Positions 17,488-25,400 of a stretch of 31,321 nt of DNA are shown here, piece by piece. The notes beneath the pieces are model-generated. The model was given only the letters and a program-made list of their open reading frames with translations. It was not told where the DNA came from and made no database searches. A program made the position numbers and the translations under genes. Source of the stretch: JBCBST01 sp039819115 (GTDB taxonomy: Bacteria > Bacteroidota > Rhodothermia > Balneolales > Balneolaceae). Numbering within the stretch: position 1 is the stretch's first letter; each line of letters starts with the position of its first letter. Location of the stretch: contig JBCBST010000028.1 in NCBI GenBank assembly GCA_039819115.1, positions 1-31,321 of the forward strand, read 5' to 3'.

Positions 17488-20190
17488 ATGATCACTCATT
17501 CCACAAACTCTCCACTTATGAACATATCGGATATCTGCTTATCAAAACCACACGTCCGGGAAGCGAACGCCTCAGAACTATTTCACCCTGGAGGAGACCG
17601 CAAAACCCGGGCGTTGTGGCGTTGGCTGGCCCGGGTAACGGGGGTAACAGCCTGCTGGGTGGAAGGCGTAGCCGGGGAACAGCCGGTATGGGGCTTCATA
17701 CAAAAAATTGGCAGGGGTCTTTGGGTAGTGCAAAGCCGGTGCCGGCGCAGGAGGGCGGCCCTGTCGGGGTTGATGGCCGGTGCATTCGTGCTGGTCGCTT
17801 CGGCCACGGCCACAGCCCAGACCAGCCTGAACCTGGCGGAGGTCATCACCGGCAGTCCGCATGGGGTTGTGTTCAACGGGGAAGAAGAGCGTGACTTCGC
17901 CGGGCAAGTGGTAGCCACTGGAGATATTAACGGAGACGGGGTGGACGATGTGGTGATTGGAGCGGATGGCGCGGATGCCAATGGAAACAGCAATTCCGGC
18001 AGGGTCTACGTGGTGTTTGGCAAGAAGAGGGAAGCGGGCGGTTTTGACGAATCGATCGACCTGTCGGAGCTGGACGGTGCCAACGGGTTTGTACTCAACG
18101 GGGAAGCGGAGAGTGACTTCGCCGGGGGTTCGGTAGCCACGGGGGATGTCAACGGAGACGGGGTGGACGATGTGGTGATCGGGGCAGAGGAAGCGGATGC
18201 CAATGAGCAAGTTAGTTCCGGCAGGGTGTACGTGGTGTTTGGCAAGACCGCCGAGGAAGGGGGCTTTGACGAATCGATCGACCTGTCGGAGCTGGACGGG
18301 GCCAACGGGTTTGTGCTCAACGGGGAAGAGGAGTATGACTACGCCGGAGTAGCGGTAGCCACGGGAGACCTTAACGGGGACGGGGTGGACGATGTGATAA
18401 TCGGTGCACCTAATGCAGGTAGAAACGGTGCCTATTACGGTCACGGTGTGGTGTATGTGGTGTTTGGGAAGAAAGCCGAGGAGGGAGGCTTTGACGAATC
18501 GATCGACCTGTCGGAGCTGGACGGGGCCAACGGGTTTGTGCTCAACGGGGAAGAGGAGTATGACTACGCCGGAGGAGCGGTCACCACGGGGGATGTCAAC
18601 GGAGACGGGGTGGACGATGTGGTAATCGGGGCACCTTATGCAGGTGGCAACGGTGCCGATTACGATCACGGTGTGGTGTATGTGGTATTTGGGAAGACTG
18701 CCGAGGAAGGGGGCTTTGCCGGGTCCATCGACCTGTCAGGGCTGGACGGCACCGACGGTTTTGTGCTCAGCGCCCCGGCCTCCGGCCCGCTGTTTGGCGA
18801 GCTGTTAAACCCCTTTTGGACCCAGGGAGAAGAAATGGCCGGTGCCGACACGGAGCAGGGAAATCCCAACCTGTTTATCTGGGATGTGCAGAACCAAGAC
18901 TGGGCGGCCGTAGGTGACCTGGCCAGCCAATCCCTGGCCCCGGGGCAGGGCTTTTTATTCTACCTTTTTTCCGATGACAATGGCCCAGGCGAGCCTGGCG
19001 ATGCGGGCTTCCCCAAACCCCTGAGCACCCTGGAGTTGAACGGGCCCGTCACCTTCAACGCCGGGGAGATCACAGCGGTTACCGGGTTGGGTCATGAACA
19101 GTTCTTCCTGGCCGGCAACCCCTATGGGAAAGCCGTGGACTGGGAATTACTCACCAGGGTCGGGCTTTCGGAAACCGTCTACGTGTTCGATCCGTCCATT
19201 AACCGGTACCGGCTTTTTAACGGGGAGGTGGGAGACTCAAATTTTGACGGGGTATTGGCCCCCTTCCAGGGCTTCTTTGTACAAGGGTTTAACGAAGCGG
19301 GAGAAGATGCGGAAGGCTCCCTCACCTTCACCGAAGCAGCCATTGTGCCGGATTCGGTATCGGTTCCCTTGTTTAAGGAGAATCAGTCCAAGGCCCGGGC
19401 GCTGGGGCTGAAGGCCCAAACCGGAGGGCGGACAAGCCAGGCCTGGGTGAGTTTCCAGCAGGGAGGCGAACCCGGTCGCGATGCTCACGACGGACTGACC
19501 CTGGCACCCCTGGACACCACCTACCTGCAGTTGTTTACCATTGCAGGGGAGAACCAGGCTCTGACCATCAATGCCCTGTCACCCGAAGTGGAAGAGGAAC
19601 TCCGGCTACCGCTGGGGCTAACCGGACGGGGTATCGGGGAAACGGCCGAGCTTACCTTCACCGGTCTGGAAGCCTTTGAAGGCTGGGCCATCACCCTGAT
19701 CGACACCGAAACCGGCCGGGAGTACCCCGTTGAAGTCGGCAGCCGCATTCCACTCGACATCGGGACGGGACGGCTCAAAGCATTACCGGCAACCCCGGTT
19801 ATGGTACCGGTGCAGCAAAAGATCAGCGCCTCGGAGGTTCGTTATGAGCTGGTGCTGGTCCCGGCGGAGGCGGTAAGCAACGACCCGGGATCCGAATTAC
19901 CCACCGAGGTAGCCCTGGATCAAAACTACCCCAACCCCTTTAACCCCGCCACGGTCATCAGCTACCAGTTACCGGCACGGAGCGCGGTGCGCCTGGAGGT
20001 CTTTAGCATCATCGGGCAGAAGGTAGCTACGCTGGTCGACCTAGAATCCCAGTCGGCGGGCATTCACGAGGTTCGTTTTGATGCCTCGGCCCTGGCCAGC
20101 GGTATGTACCTCTACCGCCTGGAGACCGTGGATGCGGTAAGCGGTGCCGGAACCACGGTATTCACCCGCAAAATGATGCTGATTAAGTAA
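17488..20190 (+). CDS. FG-GAP repeat surface protein with T9SS sorting domain (GC-rich, start uncertain)
   Basis: 900 residues from ATG 17488. A typical signal peptide does not begin until about residue 81 (MQSRCRRRRAALSGLMAG... to ATATAQ if GTG 17728 starts the gene), so the first ~80 residues are either an unusual extension or untranslated. Residues ~125-430 hold four FG-GAP blades with Ca2+-binding DxNGDGVDD(V/I)(V/I)IGA loops; the units are nearly identical in DNA. Residues ~430-640 form a different module (LLNPFWTQG, GQGFLFYLFSDDN, LAGNPYG, APFQGFFVQG) that I recall as common in exported proteins of this phylum. The C-terminal ~90 residues are a T9SS sorting domain (LDQNYPNPFNPATVISY to TRKMMLIK). 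Predicted surface-exposed; ligand unknown. The gene is visibly richer in G+C than its neighbours and is flanked by 68-bp direct repeats. Confidence 0.87.
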   Translation: MITHSTNSPLMNISDICLSKPHVREANASELFHPGGDRKTRALWRWLARVTGVTACWVEGVAGEQPVWGFIQKIGRGLWVVQSRCRRRRAALSGLMAGAFVLVASATATAQTSLNLAEVITGSPHGVVFNGEEERDFAGQVVATGDINGDGVDDVVIGADGADANGNSNSGRVYVVFGKKREAGGFDESIDLSELDGANGFVLNGEAESDFAGGSVATGDVNGDGVDDVVIGAEEADANEQVSSGRVYVVFGKTAEEGGFDESIDLSELDGANGFVLNGEEEYDYAGVAVATGDLNGDGVDDVIIGAPNAGRNGAYYGHGVVYVVFGKKAEEGGFDESIDLSELDGANGFVLNGEEEYDYAGGAVTTGDVNGDGVDDVVIGAPYAGGNGADYDHGVVYVVFGKTAEEGGFAGSIDLSGLDGTDGFVLSAPASGPLFGELLNPFWTQGEEMAGADTEQGNPNLFIWDVQNQDWAAVGDLASQSLAPGQGFLFYLFSDDNGPGEPGDAGFPKPLSTLELNGPVTFNAGEITAVTGLGHEQFFLAGNPYGKAVDWELLTRVGLSETVYVFDPSINRYRLFNGEVGDSNFDGVLAPFQGFFVQGFNEAGEDAEGSLTFTEAAIVPDSVSVPLFKENQSKARALGLKAQTGGRTSQAWVSFQQGGEPGRDAHDGLTLAPLDTTYLQLFTIAGENQALTINALSPEVEEELRLPLGLTGRGIGETAELTFTGLEAFEGWAITLIDTETGREYPVEVGSRIPLDIGTGRLKALPATPVMVPVQQKISASEVRYELVLVPAEAVSNDPGSELPTEVALDQNYPNPFNPATVISYQLPARSAVRLEVFSIIGQKVATLVDLESQSAGIHEVRFDASALASGMYLYRLETVDAVSGAGTTVFTRKMMLIK
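18046..18717 (+). repeat. Near-identical tandem repeats (222-225 bp) encoding FG-GAP blades
   Basis: The segment beginning GACGAATCGATCGACCTGTC recurs at 18046, 18268 and 18493, and a diverged start (GCCGGGTCCATCGACCTGTC) is at 18718. Unit lengths are 222, 225 and 225 bp, all multiples of three. Long runs are identical between units, indicating recent duplication or gene conversion, and the copy number could vary between strains. Confidence 0.88.
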
Positions 20191-20221
20191 GATTCCCTGC
20201 CTGTGTTCTTTCTTGAACCTC

Positions 20222-20244
20222 GTACCGTAGCTCTGCTATGGTGC
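20222..20244. repeat. GTACCGTAGC hairpin repeat, imperfect copy
   Basis: GTACCGTAGC-TCT-GCTATGGTGC differs from the perfect hairpin at 20410-20432 at two positions in the right arm. Both copies are preceded by AACCTC. It lies 31 bases after the FG-GAP stop. Confidence 0.7.
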
Positions 20245-20270
20245 ATGCACTGGGAGCTCTGCTACATACC

Positions 20271-20338
20271 TGGCGCAAGCAGCCGTATTGAAATTTCCAT
20301 CTCTTCGTCATCCTGTCCGTCGGCTGACGGATCAGGAT
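20271..20338. repeat. 68-bp direct repeat, right copy (contains palindrome copy 3)
   Basis: Right partner of 16781-16848, same orientation. The last 43 bases are identical, and the palindromic 33-mer at 20306-20338 is also present at 15453-15485. It lies 80 bp after the FG-GAP stop codon. Confidence 0.85.
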
Positions 20339-20363
20339 CTTTGTGTGGGTCAGATTCTCATTC

Positions 20364-20388
20364 CGTTACGTAGCAGGGCTACGTAACG
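20364..20388. repeat. Perfect 11-bp-stem hairpin
   Basis: CGTTACGTAGC (20364-20374), loop AGG, GCTACGTAACG (20378-20388). The GTAGC of the arm and 3-base loop resemble the neighbouring GTACCGTAGC hairpins, so they may be diverged relatives. No T-run follows on either strand. Confidence 0.75.
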
Positions 20389-20409
20389 AGAGAAAAGGTT
20401 TCCAACCTC

Positions 20410-20432
20410 GTACCGTAGCTCTGCTACGGTAC
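20410..20432. repeat. Perfect 10-bp-stem hairpin GTACCGTAGC-TCT-GCTACGGTAC
   Basis: A perfect stem with a TCT loop, 24 bases from the stop of the convergent minus-strand gene. An imperfect copy is at 20222-20244. Between convergent genes it might help transcript termination, but there is no adjacent T-run. Confidence 0.75.
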
Positions 20433-20456
20433 GTCCCTCAACGGGCACAAGCCTTC

Positions 20457-21224
20457 CTACTCCCCCAACACCCGTTCCAGATCTTCTTTCTTCAGATTAG
20501 GGAAGAATTCGGTAAGTGTATCTACATAGGCGAGACGTTGGGCCTTTGGGAAGGGATGGAGGATGTCTTTTATCATGGTTAATTCCATTTCGGCCAGACG
20601 CGTAGGGGAGAAATTCGCATTAATTGAAGGCAGGTGTTCTTTGCTGAGCTGGACTACTCGTTCCAGGTTTGTTTTACGGTCAACCGCGCGAGCTACAAAC
20701 AGCTTAAACGTGTGGTAATTCTCCGCTTTTAAAAACCGTACCTGCTCCTGGTCTTTTGCATTTTCCGGAATGGGTTTAAAACGCATTGCTAATTCCGTCA
20801 TCAGTTCTTCCGTATGTTCAAGAGCTTGAAGGCGCTGGTATACGTCCGATAGCACTTCATATAGCTCAAAATCCACCACTTCGGCATCCGATCGTAGCGC
20901 ATACTCAATAGCCGTGTAATCGTACTGAGGTTGTATATATCGCCAATCGGAAATATCCCGATATTGATTGTTCTCAATCACGGTATTCCATTCTTCAATG
21001 GTATCATCAATCGTGAATCTGGGGAAGAATACACGAATGACTTCCATATCTTTTTTCAATGCAATGAGCACCTTTTCCTTTTCCGATTTCACCTTTCGTT
21101 GTTCTGAATGATTCTGGAGGTAGAAAGCTCCATATACCCCAACAAAAACAATGAGCAGTTCTAGCAACAAAAAAGTGATACCGTAGGCCGAAAAAAGTTT
21201 AAAAGAGCGTTCTACTTTACTCAT
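20457..21224 (-). CDS. Membrane-anchored protein of unknown function (DUF6090-like architecture)
   Basis: 255 residues. One transmembrane helix near the N-terminus (ITFLLLELLIVFVGVYGAFYLQN, ~17-39) is followed by a charged, helix-rich domain (HSEQRKVKSEKEKVLIALKKD onward). The short cytoplasmic start, single helix ending near 'LQN', then a Glu/Arg/Lys-rich helical domain resembles the DUF6090-type proteins frequent in Bacteroidota, but no motif makes this certain. No catalytic residues are recognisable. The gene lies 151 bp downstream of oxyR on the same strand and is convergent with the FG-GAP gene. Function unknown. Confidence 0.75.
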   Translation of the reverse strand: MSKVERSFKLFSAYGITFLLLELLIVFVGVYGAFYLQNHSEQRKVKSEKEKVLIALKKDMEVIRVFFPRFTIDDTIEEWNTVIENNQYRDISDWRYIQPQYDYTAIEYALRSDAEVVDFELYEVLSDVYQRLQALEHTEELMTELAMRFKPIPENAKDQEQVRFLKAENYHTFKLFVARAVDRKTNLERVVQLSKEHLPSINANFSPTRLAEMELTMIKDILHPFPKAQRLAYVDTLTEFFPNLKKEDLERVLGE

Positions 21225-21375
21225 GTGATGTCCGTTTACTGGCTGACGCTAATATCACACATTAAACCAGGTTCTACAAATGCTATGAATACGAACCCAT
21301 CTGCCGGGTATACGTGGAAACGAAACGTACGGGTAGTAAAACACGAAGTTTACTTTTAGCGCTGCTTGGGAACGG

Positions 21376-22311
21376 TTACTCCATGACCAGTTCTTCCCGC
21401 TGATGGAGGAGTTCTTCGGGCACGCTATCCCGGATTACCTGTGCAAAGGCCTGGATAATATTCTGTTTCAGGAACTCACGGCTATACACCAATCGCACTT
21501 TCCGGGTGGGTATGGGCTCCAGAAATTCTTTAACCACTCCATTAGCGCATCGGGTATCGTAATCATGCATGGCTAAAAAAGGCATTAGTGTAACCCCGAA
21601 ATCATTCTCTACCAGCCGTTTAAGGGTTTCCAGGTTACCGCTGTCAAACGTTATGGGAGCCTTTTTTGCTTTCTCATTGGTTTGTTTGCACAGCTTAACC
21701 GTTTGATCCCGGAAGCAATGACCCTCGTTTAATAACCAAAGCTCTTCAGAGTATAAATCATCCACACATAGCTTTTCCTTTTCGACGAATGGATGGGTAG
21801 TGTTTACGTAGCCCAGAAAGGGTTCCAGAAACAAATCCTCTTCAAACAGATGCTGCGTGGATGGGGTTGCGATGATTCCTGCATCAAAATGATCTTCCTG
21901 CAAGCCTTCGAGTACATCGGCGGTCAGCGCTTCTTCAAAAACCAGACGCACACCAGGATGCCGGTTTACGAAGTTTTTTAAGAACAGAGGTACCAGGTAA
22001 GGGGCAATGGTTGGGATGATGCCAATTCGAAACGAACCCGAAAGCGTACCATCTTCCTTAACGGCTGCCATATCCTCAATATGCTTGGAACCACTCAGTA
22101 TCACCTTGGCCTGTTCAATAATCCGCTCGCCCATGGCAGTTGGTACCACCGGGGTTTTGGAGCGATCAAAAATAAGGACGCCCAGTTCATCCTCCAGTTT
22201 TTGAATCTGCATGCTCAGGGTGGGTTGAGTGATGTAGATTTTTTGAGCGGCGGTAGCAAAATGACGATATTTATCAACGGCCACAATGTAAGAAAGCTGG
22301 GTAAGCGTCAT
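21376..22311 (-). CDS. oxyR: LysR-family hydrogen-peroxide sensor OxyR
   Basis: 311 residues. The N-terminal winged HTH is typical of LysR regulators (FATAAQKIYITQPTLSMQIQKLE, ~18-40). The effector domain carries EGHCFRDQTVKLC, with cysteines at positions 199 and 208. These match the peroxide-reactive Cys199 and resolving Cys208 of E. coli OxyR both in number and in the surrounding GHCxRDQ motif, so redox sensing is well supported. It would form a disulfide on H2O2 exposure and activate antioxidant genes; none of the classic targets (catalase, peroxiredoxin) is in the window, though thioredoxin is 4.5 kb away. It is transcribed divergently from dnaE across a 152-bp spacer. Confidence 0.94.
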   Translation of the reverse strand: MTLTQLSYIVAVDKYRHFATAAQKIYITQPTLSMQIQKLEDELGVLIFDRSKTPVVPTAMGERIIEQAKVILSGSKHIEDMAAVKEDGTLSGSFRIGIIPTIAPYLVPLFLKNFVNRHPGVRLVFEEALTADVLEGLQEDHFDAGIIATPSTQHLFEEDLFLEPFLGYVNTTHPFVEKEKLCVDDLYSEELWLLNEGHCFRDQTVKLCKQTNEKAKKAPITFDSGNLETLKRLVENDFGVTLMPFLAMHDYDTRCANGVVKEFLEPIPTRKVRLVYSREFLKQNIIQAFAQVIRDSVPEELLHQREELVME

Positions 22312-22452
22312 GTAAGTGTATGCTTAAGAAAGAGTTTCAGGAACTTACAAAAAATCTGTGTTCCCATTGTGGAGAAGTCACGAAATGCTGAGTTGCGACT
22401 TGAGAAGAAGTCAGATTAGTAGTAGGATGTACAACCCCCAAGTAACCATTTA

Positions 22453-22465
22453 ATGTACCGTACAT
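22453..22465. promoter_or_regulatory. Inverted repeat overlapping the dnaE start codon
   Basis: ATGTAC (22453-22458), C, GTACAT (22460-22465) is a perfect 6-bp inverted repeat whose right arm includes the first two bases of the dnaE ATG. The left arm also begins an out-of-frame ATG with a six-codon frame ending TGA at 22471-22473. It could be an operator or a small RNA fold that tunes initiation; chance is possible. Confidence 0.3.
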
Positions 22466-25400
22466 GTATCTGATTTTTGATACAGAAACGACGGGTTTAC
22501 CCCGCGACTATTCCGCACCAATCACCGACTTTGATAACTGGCCCCGATTGGTTCAGCTTGCCTGGCAACTGCATGACCACACCGGGAAGCTGATTTCTCA
22601 CGGAAATCATGTCATAAAGCCAGATGGGTTTACCATCCCCTTTAATTCCGAAAAGATTCATGGTATCTCCACAAAAATGGCTAACGAAGTGGGAGAAGAC
22701 CTTACTTCGGTCTTGCACATCTTTGCGGCCGATATGGAGAAAGCGCACTTTTTGATTGGTCACAATATTTCGTTCGATGAAAAGGTGATGGGAGCCGAAT
22801 TCCTTCGAATGAAGGTGCCATCGGCATTATCGGCAAAGAATAAAATCGATACTAAAGACGACGGTACAGAGTATTGTAAAATACCGGGTGGAAAAGGAGG
22901 GGGGTACAAGTGGCCCACACTTACGGAACTACATAGGGCCTTGTTTAACAAAGGGTTTGAAGACGCTCACGACGCCGCGGCCGATGTGGAAGCCACGGCC
23001 CGTATTTTCCTGGAGATGGTTCGCCTTGGGGTTACGCACGTCAATTTTCCCCTGGATGCTCGTTTATATGAGTCGGCATCCAGTTACATGGTTCGGGAGA
23101 ATTATATCGATCTGGTATCGCCATCGCGCCTGAAGTCAGAGAAAAAGGAAGGCGGAGGAGGAACCGGGTCAACGGGTGGAAGTGGTGACCAAGGTGGTGT
23201 CCGGTTATCAGACGATGATATCTTTACTCACCTGCACTGCCACTCCAAGTTTTCGGTACTTCAGGCTACAGCAGGGATTAAAGAACTGGTTGCCAAGGCA
23301 AAAGAGGAAGGAATGTCTGCCGTGGCCCTTACCGATCTCGGGAATATGTATGGAGCCTTTGCCTTCGTTTCGGCCTGTTCAGCACAGGATATAAAACCTA
23401 TTGTGGGATGCGAGTTTTACCTGGTAGACGATCGTAACCAGAAGAAGTTTACCCGTGAACACCGTGATAAACGCTGGCAAATCACCCTGCTGGCCAAAAA
23501 CCAGGAGGGCTATAAAAACCTGGCAAAACTGTGCTCTATCGGATTCACTGAAGGGTATTACTATAAGTTTCCCCGGATTGATAAAGCCGCCATACAGCAG
23601 TATAGCCAGAATCTGATTTGCCTGAGTGGTAATGTACGGGGATTAATCGGGGATCTGATCTTAAATCGGGGAGAAGCCGTAGCAGAGGAGGAATTAAGTT
23701 GGTGGATGGAGACATTCGGCGACGATTTCTACCTCGAACTGATGGATCATGGTGTGGAGGAAGAACAGAAGATCAATGAAGAGTTTTTGCACTTCTCTAA
23801 AAAACTCGGAACCCGGGTAGTGGCATCGAATAATGCCTTTTATCTGAGCCAGGAGGATGCCAAAGCTCACGATGCTTTGATCTGTATTGATGACGGTACG
23901 CTGATGAGCACTCCCATCGGTAAGGGGAGAGGATACCGGTTTGGATTCCCGAACGAGGAATTCTACTTCAAATCGCAGTCTGCGATGAAAGAACTCTTCA
24001 AAGAAGCTCCCCAGGCCATCCTTGCTACGCAGGAGATTGTGGATAAGGTAGAACCCATCACCCTTGCCCGTGATGTGATTCTTCCGAATTTCGAACTCCC
24101 GGATGGGTTCGCTACGGAGGATGATTACCTGCGCCATCTCTCGTTAGAAGGGGCAAGACCACGGTACCCGGAGATGGACGAAGAGGTTACCCAACGGATT
24201 GACCTGGAGCTGGGTATTATTAAAGACATGGGATTTGCCGGATACTTTCTCATTGTACAGGATTTTATTGCTGCTGCCCGCGATATGGGGGTATACGTAG
24301 GACCAGGCCGAGGATCGGCTGCCGGGTCGGTTGTTGCCTACTGTATCGGCATTACCAACATCGACCCCTTAAAGTATGACCTGCTCTTTGAGCGATTCCT
24401 GAACCCGGAGCGTATCAGTATGCCCGATATTGATATCGATTTTGATGATGACGGGCGCCAGAGGGTCATTGAGTATGTGGTCGATAAGTACGGTAAAGAC
24501 CAGGTTGCGCATATCATCACGTTTGGAACGATGGCTGCCCGTTCTTCGGTGCGGGATGTGGCGCGGGTGCTTGATTTACCCCTTTCTGATGCCGATCGGA
24601 TTGCCAAGTTGGTACCCGAAAAGCCGGGGACATCGCTTGATGGAGCTTTTAAAGAAGTAAAAGAACTCCGCTCTATCCGGGATGGCAACGGGCTTGAATC
24701 TGAGACCCTGAAAATGGCTCATGTACTGGAAGGTTCAGTGCGTAACACCGGTATCCACGCTGCAGGCATTATCATCGCTCCCGATGATTTAACGGAGTAT
24801 ATCCCGGTTAGTACAGCAAAAGATGCCGATTTAACGGTTACCCAGTTTGATGGGAGTGTGATTGAAAATGCAGGTATGCTGAAGATGGATTTCCTGGGTT
24901 TAAAGACCCTTTCCATTCTCAAAACTGCGATTGGATATGTACACGAGAATCACGGAAAAGAATATAACCTGGACGATATTCCGCTCGATGATGAAAATAC
25001 CTATGCACTGTATCAGCAGGGAGGTACGCTGGGTACGTTTCAGTTTGAGAGCGATGGGATGCGTAAATACCTGAAAGATCTTAAACCCACAAACATCAAC
25101 GATCTGATTGCGATGAACGCATTGTACCGGCCTGGTCCTATGCAGTTTATCCCGGATTACATTAAACGAAAACATGGCAAAGAAAAAGCCGAGTACGATC
25201 ATGAGTTAATAAAAGACATTTTAGAGCCAACGTTTGGCATCATGATCTACCAGGAGCAGATTATGAACGTTGCTCAGAAGCTGGCTGGCTACACCCTGGG
25301 AGGTGCCGATTTGTTGAGGCGTGCCATGGGTAAGAAAAAGCATGAGGTTATGGAGGCCGAAAAGCCCAAGTTTGTGGAAGGGGCTAAAGCTAATGGGGTA

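Noticed and set aside
17578..18669. 363-codon minus-strand frame with apparent repeats (LRQVDRFVK)
   Set aside because: It mirrors the near-identical FG-GAP DNA repeats; the GC-rich tandem units keep the antisense frame free of stops. The plus strand has the Ca-binding loops and T9SS tail.
16781..20338. Composite transposon or insertion sequence
   Set aside because: The flanking 68-bp repeats are direct, but no transposase, integrase or clear target-site duplication was found; only a cassette-like arrangement can be claimed.
22312..22463. OxyR-binding site or promoter in the oxyR-dnaE spacer
   Set aside because: Short imperfect repeats such as GACTT...AAGTC (22398-22413) are present but do not match a spaced OxyR consensus I can defend.
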